In this document: positions 1 through 12,480 of the stretch, one piece after another | Layout of the letters: every line of letters starts with the position of its first letter | How positions within the stretch are numbered: position 1 is the stretch's first letter | Assembly: GCA_035041965.1 (NCBI GenBank) | Contig: JAPYMA010000452.1 | Span: 32,518-96,517 of the forward strand | Direction of reading: 5' to 3' | From: Anisakis pegreffii | Taxonomy: Eukaryota > Nematoda > Chromadorea > Rhabditida > Anisakidae | DNA length: 64,000 nt | Program-made: the position numbers and the translations under genes | Notes under the pieces: model-generated | Told to the model about the DNA's origin: nothing | What the model saw: only the letters and a program-made list of their open reading frames with translations | Database searches by the model: none

Positions 1-1100
1 CTTGAGTATATCCCAAATGCTGGAAGCCGTACAACCTCTCTCACACCGCAACAACAGCCCCGAACGCAACAATCAGTCACATATATCCAGTCGCAGAAAC
101 CAACCGCAGAAAAGACATCTGAAAGGGTTAGCACTTGGAGAAAATTAAAGGGTGTAGTAGCATACTTAATTAGGTGGAAGAATAAAGTGAGCACGAAAGA
201 AACATTCGGCGAAAAGTTGACCATGAGAGAACTGGAAATTGCTGAACGAAAAATTATTGAACTCACTCAACACCAAATCTTTGAAGATGTATGGGAAGCT
301 TTATTAGAAAATAAGCCTCATCGCCTCAAGAAACAATTAGGAATAGAAATAAACGACGAATCGCTAGTATGTAAGGGCCGAATTAGAAATGAAGACCTTT
401 CAATACGAACTAAGATGCCCTGGTTAATCCCAAGTAACCATCGTACAACAGAACTTATAATCGAAGAAATCCATCGAAAGAATTTCCATCAAGGCCTTCA
501 ACAAACTTTACGAAACTCGGACCAAATATTGGATCGGAAAGGGAAGAGCAGTTGTAAAGAAAGTTTTACGAAAATGTAGAGTTTGTAAAAGGTGGGATGG
601 CGGTCCATTTGCATTGCCTCCCCCACCACCACTACCCTTATTTAGAACAACTCGAGCTTTCCCATTCCAACGATGTGGATTAGACTATTTTGGTCCTATA
701 ATGGTAAGGAAACTAGGTTGAACAATTAAGATCTGGGGATGTCTTTGGACTTGTCTAGTAACGAGAGTCATTCATCTAGATACTGTGAAGAGTTTGGCAG
801 CTATAGACTTTATAAAAGCCTTTCGAAGATTTATAGCAGGAAGATGGATCCCAGAAGTAATAGTATCGGATAATGCCACTATATTTACGGCAGGAGGAAA
901 GGTCATTATTGATGAATGTCAAAAAAGAGATATGGAAGAAGGATTGAGAGAATTTGGTAGTGAGAATGGACTAACATGGGAATTCGTTACAAGTCATTCT
1001 CCATGGAAAGGAGGAGTATATGAAAGAATGATGGGACTAGTAAAACGATCCATGACACAAAGCTTCCCAACGATTCACGACACAAAGCTTTTCAAAGGTT
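1..1100 (+). pseudogene. BEL/Pao retrotransposon pol remnant (integrase region)
   Basis: The window opens inside a BEL/Pao-type pol reading frame. From base 1 to about 520 one frame encodes the linker before the integrase and the start of its H2C2 zinc-binding domain. The frame then shifts (around 510-540), and the Cys-x2-Cys half of the zinc finger and the DDE core continue in another frame, which is cut by an in-frame TGA near 719-721. The three catalytic positions are visible: Asp in DYFGP (about 685), Asp in VSDNAT (about 867) and Glu in GVYERMM (about 1024). Similarity fades after about 1090. With one frameshift, one stop and no C-terminal part, this copy is dead. It is truncated on the left by the window edge. 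Family assignment rests on motif order, not on a search. Confidence 0.85.
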
Positions 1101-1189
1101 CCGAACAACTGGATGATCTTCGACGTTTAGATGAGGGTCTACCTAAAGCTTGCAGATACTTCAAAGCAGTTCACGAACCTCTCTAACAA

Positions 1190-4100
1190 TACATCATTCA
1201 TATATCATCACTTATTCTTTATCTTGCCTTAATCTTACTGTTAATCAATATTATAACGCTAAATTTGTTCTTAAAATTATTGTTTTGAATATGTGAGTAA
1301 AGAGAACGTTACTGTTGTTCATCTAAACGTCAAAACGTAGACGTTCGTCCAAATGTTCTCCTTTTCGACAGAACTATTCTCCTTCTCGACAATTACATTA
1401 CTATTATTACTACTTGTTATTGTCATTATCGTTTCATGATTATTGTCATTATCTGCCGCGATTATCGCGATATTGAATGGACGATTGTAATTGATTACTA
1501 CGGATCAGAGATTATCTTTGTTTTATAAAGTTATTTTGGGATCAACACCGACAAACAACGATCATAAATTCAATGATCAGTGTTCAATGATCACGACAGA
1601 GGCTATCTTCAAATGAATTATGCCTATCAATATCACGAATAGAATGGAACAACTGGGCTAAATCAAGATAATCGCAATGCACTCTTAATCAGAGATCACT
1701 TCTCGGCATAAATAATTCTTACAAATGTTTAAGTTTCAAGGCATTCAGATAACTTCCGATTTTACATACTCATGGACCAAAGACCGCCACGCCTGTCGTC
1801 CCGAAGTATTAAAGGATGGAGTTGGGACAAAATGTTCATTTTGTGATCTTGATACCTTTTATCTTGATACTTTATTAATATTACTATCAGTAATTTTATG
1901 AAGTGATGTTTCTAAAGTTGATTATTAATCTTGATTTGATCAGTTCTTTTGTTTGATATTGTCATCAGCATTTTCTCCTTATTATGGTCTATTATTATAT
2001 AAACAATTGTTGGCAACCCGACAATTTGTTACCTTATCATGACTATTGTCGTCGTCAAAATTATGCTCAAAGTATCCTGCTTTTCGACACCGGTCTATTC
2101 AGTCACATCATGCTTATAATGATTCATTCCTTGGTTGCAACGCTTATGTCTTATCGGAACAGATTATCAGTCCGGTTGGTGTTATCGTCGTTATCACTGT
2201 TCGGTCGTCTTTTTATTTATTAGCGATATTTCGATTTTATTTGTCGGCGATATTATGGCTAACAAACAAGAATGTGTAGAACATTTCCGATTTTCCGGTT
2301 TTATGGTCACTTTGCCACTTGTAAAGCTTGCGATATTGGTCCGTGAACGCACAAATGAAATATTTTCTTTTTTAGTGGTTGTAGTAGAATCTTTGTGATA
2401 AGAACAAAAGAAGTATGGATCATGACTTCGATTCTGGATTCCCAAAAATTTTGAAACCAACTTCTTGACCTTCTTGACCTAAGTTCCGGGAGGAAAAGAA
2501 GTCGACTCATGGAATTCGCCCAACCCTGGTTGAGAATCTCTGTTGGTCACCGTTAGTATTCAGGATGAGTAGAAAATGCAGAGTAATAATATGAGAATCA
2601 GATTGTAGTGCTCGAGCAGCATTCTCCATAATATTTCATAATATGTGGCTCCATTGTAGGGAGCATCAGATATTGTCGCGACCGATGCCGCGAGTAAATT
2701 AAAAAAAATGTTTGTCTGATACATTAATTAATTATGAGTAATGTTGTTGATGCACATTATTGTATTGTATGTTCTGCATATAATTCAATAATTGTACGAA
2801 GCAATTAAAATTTAGTTGATTTGAAAGATTGTATGCTTTATAATATTCGATTGATTTGTACATAATTATGATTCACCAGAATGATGTACTATTTTAAAGT
2901 CGAATCACATCATTGCATTTAGTAATGTAACCCAATTTCATTCTATTTTTAGCTACATTTATCTCCTAAATGATATTATACATAAATTGTCTTTATCATA
3001 TTTTCGAAAAGAACGATAATCGGAAATGATGATTTAGCTCATCGTGCCATCTGGAGGCTAGATGAAATCATATGTGCATGAATGATTTCATGCACAAAAA
3101 GATTCATATGGGCTTCAGACATCCGAGAAGGCCCAGCATCTAAACGCCGATTACCGTACTTGACCAATATCAGCATTATGTTGTACAATTTATTACTGTA
3201 TTTCGAATTTGTACTATCATAACACTATAAGGCGTCAAATTATCGTTTTAAGCAATCTTATAATCTTACCCGCCCATGATATCTTCATATAAATATCTCA
3301 ACTTATTAGTGAACTTCATTTATTCGACAAAAATTATGTTATAAATGTCATCATATTATCGACGTAATATAAATGTCGTCATCATCATGCGCTTGCTATC
3401 ATTTGTTATTTTACTATGTTAGCCCGTCTTTACCTATGAACCACCCTCTATTTTCTTGGTCTATCTATTAAAAGACGAGAAGATAGAGGAAGATCGAAGA
3501 TGGAAATCGAAACTATCATCACTATATTGTTCTGATTATTTCAATATTGTTTGCTATCATTTAACACTCTTGCCCGTTGACATTTGTCTTGTTAATAGTG
3601 TACGTGAAAATATCGTTTTGTGCGTGATGCGTATAACTAGGTTTAATTACCCCAGTTTGAGGTAGTGCCAAAGAAGAGTCACGAAGACATTGGAAGAAGG
3701 AGAAGAAAAGAATATTGCCCAACTTATGGGATCATAAGTTATTTGTATCATCGATAAGTTGAATAATCCTGTTATTGGCGCTACATCGAACGAAGATTTG
3801 AATTTGAAGTCAAGGTATTTGAGGCTGAATGTTGGATTTATTTGCTATTCGAACCCATGCAATGGAATTGCAAGTTGTTTGTGTCAGGAAGTCTAGAATT
3901 CCATTATTTGGACGCAGCCTCGAGATGTGAGATTATTCTCATCAGTGTATTGTGCTACCAAGATTCATCGAGAAAATATTTACTTCGTTCGGACCTGTTA
4001 TTCGACAACCAATCGTCGCAAGTTACCTATTATTCCTCAATACGATCTCGCGTACATTCTATGAACCAACGTGAGAATGTTCGCTCAGAGACCGGACGAA

Positions 4101-4815
4101 AACTTTGTGCCAAGTAGATGACAAGTCCAGCTGAGTAATCAAATCAAGCTAAGCGATCAAGTCAACAACACCAAGAAACCTGAGTCTTTTTTCTCGCTTT
4201 TTCTTTCCGCTTGATCCATTCTTTCGCAGTTGCAGTCTTCCTTGTTTTTGCTTGTTTATTTTCTTGTCTTTATTGTTACCAACTAGGGGGGACCATCTGG
4301 CCTTTAGTGATTCAGTCCACCCTCTATCAATTAAGGTCACCCCCCTGTTTTACCAAGCTGATAGTCGGTACAGATATATTGTTATTACGAAATATTCACA
4401 ATAAATGACTGCATAAAATTCTTCTAAAACCAAGTTTCACATATTTTCTCGAAGGACTATTGTCCATATATGACGGAAAACAAGAAAAATGAGAAGGAGA
4501 ATGGAAGGATTCGAGAAAGAAAACCCGATAGATAAAATATGCTGCATGTTAACGCGTATTTGAATGTTTCGATAGAAAGGATATTTGTAAATTGCATTTG
4601 TAAAAAATCATTCGCTTGTGTTCGTTTTATTCATCCTGATTTGTTGCGTTCAGTGTTAGTGTATTGTTGTTGGTTTTACTACTATTGATTTTTTTGTTAT
4701 GTAATCAACCATATCATGACTTAAACTGTTTGTTTTTGTGTTCATGACTTCTGTAATTAATTCATTTGTTTGACTGTGCTCATTTGATTGTGATTTGAGT
4801 GTTTGTGTGCGAAGG
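1190..4815. other. Intergenic stretch, possible retrotransposon 3' region
   Basis: No convincing gene. The short overlapping ORFs at 1.98-2.5, 3.45-4.1 and 4.2-4.4 kb have no recognisable motif and no consistent splice sites. A purine-rich run with GGAGTTGGGAC near 1817-1829, downstream of the dead integrase, could be the polypurine tract and long terminal repeat start of the BEL/Pao element, but no second terminal repeat was found to confirm it. A short perfect hairpin lies at 3073-3096. Confidence 0.4.
3073..3096. repeat. Perfect inverted repeat, 10-bp arms
   Basis: TGTGCATGAA and its exact reverse complement TTCATGCACA are separated by the 4-base loop TGAT. It lies in otherwise featureless DNA; no function is assigned. 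Confidence 0.8.
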
Positions 4816-7800
4816 ATGTTCGGTTTTGAGGAGCAAACATCAAAGAAACTGAAGTTAGTGAGGTTAAGAAAGAAGGACAAAAGGAACGACTCAATAAGTC
4901 ATCATTTATCTTTCATAACTTATCAAATTGCTAGTCAGAAATCAATTCACAAATTCATCGACGTGAATCTCGTTGATTGTGTGGACTGAATTTACAAATG
5001 AACCACTTATGAGACAAAGTTTCTGATCAAATTCAAAATGTTGAATGATTCCGTAAAAAAATTTATTTGGTATGGTTTTCTGATTGCCGAGTGGTCGGCA
5101 TTCATGGTTTTGTGGAATGCTTTTGACGTTTAATGAGCATCCTCCGCAAAGCACAAACGTTATTTTCGTTGTTTCGTTGAAAGTGCACACGAAAACATCA
5201 GCGGTCAGAGTGGTAAAACAATTCGCAACGGCTTATGGACCTCAGTGTATTATTTGGTAAGTGCTGGATTGTTTCTTTTCTAGATCACAAATACACTTTG
5301 CTATTTTTGTTCGTTGCTTTACACGTTCACCATATCGCTTGTTGATGTTGAGCTTTTCTAAAGGTGACAACGTTAATTGCTTGTGCACAATTCGTTGTAA
5401 TCAGAAGCTGTGTGCCAATTTGACGACGAATAACGCAACTTGGTAGTAATTTCCAGGATTTTAATAGTGAACATGCCGCATTTCATCGAATTTGCACGAG
5501 TGAGTACCACAGAATACGATGAAATTGTACCGATGTTCAAATTACGTGCGTTTTTCCGAGGCGAATCAAATGATTATTTTCGTGAGTTTTCATTCGTTCA
5601 ATGATCAGTTCTACTTCATGAAATTGTTGAGCTCATTTCCGGCAGTAGCATTTTCTCAATAGCAGTTAATCATTGATGATGCTTAGAAACCGCGTTTGAT
5701 TGAGCCTAGAAACTGCTGAAGTTTATAGCACAGACAACATTATCGCTCAGTCAGGTGTCAGGGTTCGCACAGCGACATAGGAACTGCCTATCTTCAATGC
5801 ACTGCTGATAGGCAGTTTCAAGTGTGCTCATGCACCGGATATTCCAAGCGCCCAAAGTTGGTGAGCCGCCAGGTTGCATGTAAGATCATGTCACCAAAAA
5901 GTTTCCAACTGCGAGCCATGCAATTGATACTTCAGTGCATTCACAATCCTCAAAATGAAGATCTGCTTAATATGCCATGTTTGAATAATGTTGCCATATT
6001 GATAACAGTTGCTGCAAATCACTGTTTTGGTCACAGTCGCTTCAGTTCATTAATATCACAATATATTTTTTCATGGCAAAACCTTTTCAGGATTCGTTCA
6101 GTCGCCTTTCTACGCAATGTCAGCGACTGCAAAGGTACGTACACGTCCAGTTGTGTTTGTGAATGACATCAATGCTGGCTTAGAACAATTATTTGAATCC
6201 AACCGATCAACAGTCAGCATGGAATTTGGTTTGGAATTTCATTTCTCAACGGATAGTTTATCGAGAATAAGATTTGCGAATGATGCAATTCGATTGTTCG
6301 ATTTTGATGCTGAAACCACATCTGTAACTTCGTCGCTGATGCAACGATTTCAACAGGCCGACAACAGGTTAAACATTAACGTTTAGATCGATCAGCTCAC
6401 ATCTGACAGTTTTTCAAATCAATTCTTTCATTTCGTTGAAAGAATGATTATGTCAGCATAAAAAGTGGTCTCGATGAAATCATTACACCGCAAATGTCGA
6501 AATATTGTTGATAATCTGATAGTTGAGAGTTAAATGGAGCACTGCGGTAATTATCGAAAATATTTTCAGTGAAACATTCGTAGTGAATGCGATCGATGGT
6601 CACAAAATATTACCATTTTCTTTACTTCCAACCATATCCCTTCATTTCTCACAACATTTCACAAATGACAATTCGCCTAGAGCAATCTCAATTCCATTCC
6701 GAATGAAGATTTTCGAATTGGTTTGTCGATTCTATCAGTCGTTATTTTTAACCCAATAATCGCATAAACATATTTTTGCAATCAGAATTACTTCTCAACT
6801 TCAATTCAGAATTCCATTTTCCATTAGACGATTCTTTTTTTTTTTGCATTTTATCCTCCTTCTATTACTTATAATATTCACCATCTTCAGCTAGATCGGA
6901 AAGGCTCATAAACACAGTTTCCTCGGTGATTAATTGGTTCAGTGCATTTTCATATTACTAATATTATCCAATCATGAACATTTAGTAGAGTTAATGCATC
7001 TACTCTCTTCAGATCCTCAGTACGTTGATATTCAATGAAAACAATTTCGAAATGTATACGACAGAGGAATTGCAAAAGACAGTAGAATGCTTGCACTTTA
7101 TGAACCCTCAGCAGTCGTTAGAGGCAAAAACGAAAAGGATTATCGATGAAATTGGAAAGCAATTAACTATCACATTATTGGATGTGCGTTTTTGATCTTA
7201 CATTATCAATTCTTTTTGTTGAGGTTTGAAGTGTATCGAAAAAGAAATGAGATTGTTCCATTGCGCTCCATCTGAAAGGAACATTCGTTTGCTGCTTGAA
7301 CAATTCACGTAGTTTGAATTCATGAGTCCATTCAATGGCTCACATACCATATATTCAATAGTACTAAGGTTGAACGGAGTCTTCGATCCAACCTCGCAAA
7401 AAGCAGGAAATCCCCCACCCGAAATCAGCCTCCTCCGTTTCGCAGTCCTATACAGCCGAATTCACCCTTACGGTTTCAAGCCTTAAATAAAACCATATGA
7501 CCTTAATTTATCCAAAACGTTCATTTCGATCATCTTCTAGAACTGGCAAGATAAGTCGTTAGAGGAGTTGATGGAAGAGTTGAACAAGGCCATGAAATGC
7601 AACTTAACTCAACTCGTACTAATTATTTTGAATATTGTTATCGATTGGCATTATGCTGAGTTCAGGTTACCTTAAAGATTACTTCCGCAATATTTCCTGC
7701 TCCATCTTAATTCATTGAGGTCTAGAGTTGAGCTATTTGCAAGTAATTTTTCGAGTACAACCACAAAGTTATTGATAGGGTTCAGTTATCGTTATCTTTA

Positions 7801-8016
7801 CGATCAGTTAATTACAGAAGGAGTTACGAGTTGGAACAAACTGATGAGAGAATACAATTTTTGGAAAGAATTCAGAACGTTGAAATGTGGTTGTACGGTG
7901 AACGAATCGATCGTCATTTGGAGTTGGGTCGAACCATCCGCCGACTCAAACAAATTCGATACACCACGCGGCGTATATTCGACTTAAATGAACAACAGAT
8001 CAACGCAGTTTTTTAG
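4816..8016 (+). CDS. Uncharacterised eight-exon protein, about 472 aa
   Basis: Proposed exons 4816-4862, 5092-5256, 5457-5581, 5751-6029, 6091-6367, 7021-7183, 7541-7665 and 7779-8016; every junction keeps phase, and an AATAAA follows at 8158-8163. The product starts MFGFEEQTSKKLKL and has no signal peptide. It has a hydrophobic central stretch (NVAILITVAANHCF), an acidic and polar middle region, a helical part (ELMEELNKAMK) and a basic coiled-coil-like end (LEQTDERIQFLERIQN). I do not recognise the family; it looks intracellular. The last exon is uncertain: an acceptor at 7725 would read another frame that is also open, stopping at 7987, while the acceptor at 7778 gives the better coiled-coil frame. 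The acceptor of exon 2 is GAG rather than CAG, and the first exon is the weakest part of the model. Confidence 0.6.
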
Positions 8017-8157
8017 AAATCCAGATTTTGTATTGTAACTTTGTAATGAATCGTTATTTGTTGAAATACTCGTTGCCAAGAATACCATTATTGGGGAGGG
8101 AATTGGAAAGGAGAGCGTTTAAGTGATTTTGCGGCAATTTACTTTATGGTTTTCCCA

Positions 8158-8163
8158 AATAAA
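8158..8163 (+). promoter_or_regulatory. AATAAA polyadenylation signal
   Basis: Canonical hexamer 142 bases after the stop of the orphan gene, consistent with its 3' untranslated region. Confidence 0.6.
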
Positions 8164-8523
8164 CATTCTCACAGACAGGGATTTTTGTATTTTCTTGGTT
8201 ACGATAATATTTGTTAATGCGAAAAAATGCAAAATTATATTGAAGGTCATGTTTACTCACGTTGTAATGAATTTGTCTTCTTTACTGCCGATATCATCCT
8301 AATTTGTTGACGAATAAAATCTCTGTTCACCGTTAACTGAAATGATTGCCTTTTGCAATCGGATGTTTTGAAAACATTGTCGGAGACTAATCTGTGCTAT
8401 TAATTGAAACTAACGATTATATTTGCATTGTTTGTTTTAATGACGAGTATGTTCGGATTTAATGAATAGGTTTTCAACAGCGGTTTACCACCATTAATGT
8501 CAGAAATTGAGTGCATTTTGGCT

Positions 8524-8652
8524 ATGAAATGTTTTTGTGTTCTCGTTACGTTCGTTTTTTGTCTAAGAGGTAATATAGCACCATTGGAGCGACATTCTGT
8601 AAACTTTCTGCGTTTTGAACGAACGAGAAGTTCCAATTCAAGAGTTCACTGA
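8524..8652 (+). CDS. Tiny secreted peptide ORF (42 aa) or isolated signal exon
   Basis: The ORF opens with MKCFCVLVTFVFCLRG, a compact signal-peptide-like sequence, followed by a short Arg-rich tail, and stops at 8650-8652. An AATAAA lies at 8829-8834. A GTAATA donor directly after the hydrophobic stretch (phase 1) means it could instead be the first exon of a spliced gene; the three-finger exon whose acceptor allows a start at 11152 also has phase 1. No family is recognised. The short length and absence of homology evidence keep this tentative. Confidence 0.35.
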   Translation: MKCFCVLVTFVFCLRGNIAPLERHSVNFLRFERTRSSNSRVH

Positions 8653-9200
8653 ATGTCGTTCCAAACATGCATCAGTACTAACAATAAGACAAACACTTGG
8701 AAGATGTTGTGGTTTATGAACTATAATTTTGGTCGAGTGAGAATGGAAGAAACCTATTCATTTTAGTGACTGCACTCATTTCCAAAAAAATAATAGATTT
8801 GAAATATTATAATGTAATCTTTTCGTGCAATAAAATTGAATTTTAAGTTTTGCATAGTGATGGCAATTATGCAAATAAGAAAATTATTCCGAACTGCTGA
8901 TTGTGAGATGATAAAATATTAAAGCAAAGTAGTTTTAGATCATCTTGATTTGTGCACTCATCACTGAGCGGTTCAGTTGTAAGTCGATATATTCGTTGAT
9001 CACCAGTTTCCGAGAGATGATTTCTTAAAATTGAAGTCTAAGGCCCGTGGGAAGTGCGTATGTTGGCTGAAGATAATTCGGAATTTTAGTGGACTAGGGT
9101 GGCTGTCAAAGCCAAGTTTTCAAAGTAATAGAAATTCGGAAGTAACAAATTTCACAGTTGCCAGCAGTCAGTTAACTTTGTGATGCTCATTTGAAGGAAA

Positions 9201-10460
9201 ATGCGAGCAGTTCAGTACTATACAATCGTATTAACGGTAACATTCGGTTGCGTACAATGTTGGAGAAGAGGAGATTTTAGTTGTTATGAAGGGCCGCAAG
9301 GTAATATGCGCATGAAGCGTTGTCCGCTGCAAACTGATCGGTGCTGTTCGTTGTACTTCGACAATCGCACCAATGCGGCATCGTGTTGGTATGAGCTTGT
9401 TCATGTAAGTTATGAGCTTGTTCATGTAGGTATCAATTTGTTCACTCATAATATGCGATGAGAATAATGCCGAACTGTAATGTCGATTCGAAACAAAATG
9501 CAGTCAATAACTTGAATGATGCACAATAAATGAAGCACAGATTTTTAACGAATATCTATTGAAACTTTAGTGCGGTGGTTCTCATAAGGGGTGAAATTGC
9601 CGATTTTGAGTAATTTAAAGGTGTCAAGGGGTAATGGAGGGGGTCGGGAAATTAGTATTCCGTGCAGTTGTTATGTTATGATAGAACACCATCGTGATGG
9701 TGTTTTTTGTACCTTAGGTATGTAAATGCGGTTAGTTGATGGCAACACTCTTCATTCTCCTATTTTCTGAGTATCATTAGCTCGTCCGGGTTTTCATTTG
9801 TTTTAACAAGGTTTTCATTCTTTTCCTTGCTGTTACAATCGCTCTCATAGCTTTAATCACCAAAAGTGTTCTCTTCTGCTGATTTCTCATTCATTTCACT
9901 GATTAGTTCTAATCAAATTCTCATTCCATCAAATACACTCTATTATTGATCATTCGACTGTTGAACGTAGTTGGGTAATTCAATGCGACTGTTGTGTTGT
10001 TGATTTCGGCTGTCAACACTCGTCAACATATCTAGTAAATAGTATATGCTACAGAATGAGAAGTTGATTTCAACTGTGAAGTGAAATGAGACGAAATAAT
10101 CGACTGCAGTAGTGAGCAACGCAACGGTCTAGGACAATGGTTCTCATAGGGAGTCAATTTACCCATTTTGGGTAACTTGGGGGTAACGGCGGCTTGTCGG
10201 ATCATCAAAAGGGGTAATGGAGCACCCGAATGTGAGAAGCACTGCTTTAGTGGATAAATTATACTGATATAAAGAATGCCTGAATACTAGACAATTAGAC
10301 TCATTTAAAGGATTCAATAACAACTATCCAACGTATTCCTGACATTCATGGCGTTATTGCATGCTGTGGCAGTGATTACTGCAATACCGAAGAACACCTG
10401 CAAGAGCACTTGGAGTCGGTTCTTATTAAAATGATTAATGCATTAATGCAATCCTATTGA
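9201..10460 (+). CDS. Secreted three-finger (Ly6/activin-receptor-like) protein, no GPI tail
   Basis: Two exons, 9201-9404 and 10299-10460, joined in phase 0, give about 121 aa. Exon 1 holds a signal peptide (MRAVQYYTIVLTVTFG) and the first fingers: a spaced Cys series with a CC pair (TDRCCSLYFDN) ending CWYELVH. Exon 2 supplies the closing signature ACCGSDYCN, matching the CC-x4-CN end of Ly6/uPAR/activin-receptor folds, then a helical tail and a stop with no hydrophobic GPI signal, so a soluble product is inferred. The intron carries a complete hAT-like miniature element whose right end is 46 bp from the acceptor. A 21-bp tandem duplication at the exon 1 boundary creates a second donor at 9430. 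It is clearly related to the gene at 10.9-12.5 kb. Confidence 0.7.
9390..9431 (+). repeat. 21-bp tandem duplication across a splice donor
   Basis: Units 9390-9410 and 9411-9431 differ at a single base. The first contains the GTAAGT donor at 9405; the second keeps the reading frame open to a possible GTATCA donor at 9430 in a different phase. Confidence 0.85.
9573..10244 (+). mobile_element. hAT-like MITE, copy 1 (672 bp)
   Basis: The terminal inverted repeat resembles CAGTGGTTCTCA at both ends (CGGTGGTTCTCA at left, TGAGAAGCACTG at right). Flanks carry a perfect 8-bp target duplication CTTTAGTG (9565-9572 and 10245-10252). No transposase is encoded. A short internal palindrome (AACACCATC-GT-GATGGTGTT, 9685-9704) is shared with other copies. 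The 8-bp duplication and these termini are hallmarks of the hAT superfamily. It lies in the intron of the soluble three-finger gene. Confidence 0.92.
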
Positions 10461-10883
10461 ATTTGTGGTTCAGTTTGCATCATCATACATTACACATGCA
10501 TCATATTGCAGCTACTACTCGTGAAATGCCAGTCATAGTTCTAAAACTTAACCTACCCCTACATTCTGGAAAAATGAACAGTCAGTAAAGGACTGTCTTG
10601 CCAATACTCAAAATCGTGCGCATCCGCTAAACATCCTGCTTAAATTTCAGAGAAGCATCGAAACTTTTGCAACCGCACTTTAGCCGTGACAGTATGTTAC
10701 TTTCGATAGTTTTGGTTATTGTATTCTATGAAAGGATCCTGAAACGTCGTCACATTTCATTTGAGAATTATTAAAGAATTGTGACATGAACATTTTTTGG
10801 AATTCCATTGCTTTTAGGTTTTTATTTATGGAATGTAGATTAAAAGGATTGCCACTTTGGGAAGATGTTTAGTTGTAATTGGA

Positions 10884-12480
10884 ATGGTAGTTTTTTGGAA
10901 TACTTTTACGTTCAGGTGAATGATAAACTGAGCCAACGTATTCTTGATATACTGCTGAACTAACTGCTGTTTCCCTGTTATGCTGTGCTCCAGAGATTTT
11001 CTGACTTAATTTGGACAAATTTCGTGTGTCTATAAATGAAATCAAATTCGGGCAAGGATCTTTAACTGAAATTTTCAGTGTTCCATAACATTTTCATAAC
11101 TGTTCAGATGCAATTAATTCTCTGACCAGAAATGAACGCAAACTTTTTCAGACAGTTACATAACCTGTCATACGGGTGTTGGTGGCAAAGACACAACCAT
11201 ATGCCCAATGCCAGACAATATGTGTTGCGCATTTTACTATGACAATGGCACTGATGCGGGAATGTGTTGGAACGAACTCGTTAGGGTAAGCTGATTGAGT
11301 TTAACAGTGAAAACATTTGACTGCACTCATAAATTCTCGTGAATTCTTCTAGCTAAAATTACGAATTGAATAATTAAAGTCATAATCATTCATAGAATCA
11401 TTATTAAGGTCTGCTCACTTTAATCATATTCATCTCATAACACTGTCGATGATAGTTTTAAATCGAATGACTCACGAGTCTGTTAAGTGGAAATAATTAT
11501 CGCAAACCAGAAAGGTAATATAAGTGGAAGAGATGAATTACTTAACTGCAGGAGTCGTTAGTCTTACCGCGACGTGTCACAGAACATCGCGCGACTAGAG
11601 TTTGTTGCCGACCGGACATTTGCAACGATGCCGAATTCATTGCAAAGAACAAATTGTAGGGTGCTTGCTGTTCGTTCATTAGATATGACTTTCAAACAAC
11701 GAAACTGATTGAGTCACATTGCAGTCAGCCATTATTTACATCATAAACAATTCTTGATTTAATTTCTTCAGTAATCAATTCAAGAGTATCAATTCTAGAA
11801 AGATGTTTTTAATTTTGAAATCGAAACGGCTAAGATGACACCAAAGTGTCACTCCTTTAAGAAATCAGTGGTTGAGGTTTCAGTAATGATTCAGTCTGTA
11901 ATAGAATCGATCATGGTGAGCAGCATCTTGAAAGGGATGTGAGATCGAACTTGTGTTCAAAAGAGCATTAAATGATTTTTGAAATTAAGTTGAAATTGTA
12001 AATTTCACAATAACTCATCATTTAAATTTGCAGTAAAATTGAACTGCTTTCACCCGATGAACGAGAAGACAAAGGTTTGTGTACCACACTATTAAAGCTT
12101 CTCTTATTTGTAGTTTTGATAGTTTTTCAAAATTATTTGACGCTTCATGAACTCAAACACCTAATTTGTGATGTGACCAACTGTAAATTATCAACAACAT
12201 GATTAAGTCACATTGCATTTAGCCACAAATTCATTCAGTTTTTTTTGGTCACAAATTCATTGGTTCTCTTCTTATTTAGTTTTCATTTGCATTCATTAGA
12301 AACAGTGAATTAATGAAAGACATTCCAGCACAGCCAGTTTTTAAACAAATGGATCGTGATCTCATGATCAAGCACAGAATTAGAGCTGAGACTGTGGGCA
12401 ATCAAGGCAATCAACAAACGTTTGCTGCGGAATATTTTGTACTGATTCTTTTTGCGGTATTCTCACTCGTCATGACTTAG
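10884..12480 (+). CDS. GPI-anchored three-finger (Ly6-like) protein, about 163 aa
   Basis: Exons 11156-11285, 11552-11655, 12034-12078 and 12300-12480, with a weak first exon at 10884-10915 (MVVFWNTFTF). The core repeats the neighbour's Cys pattern: TCHTGVGG, then ICPMPDNMCC, then MCWNELVR at a phase-0 junction, then VCCRPDICND. The last exon ends in the hydrophobic AAEYFVLILFAVFSLVMT, a typical C-terminal GPI-attachment signal, so the product should sit on the outer cell surface. The core exon splits at the same place and phase as its upstream neighbour, showing tandem duplication. The true signal-peptide exon is uncertain; an alternative is sharing an upstream first exon. C. elegans ODR-2/HOT proteins are Ly6-type GPI proteins, but no one-to-one relation is claimed. 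Confidence 0.7.
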
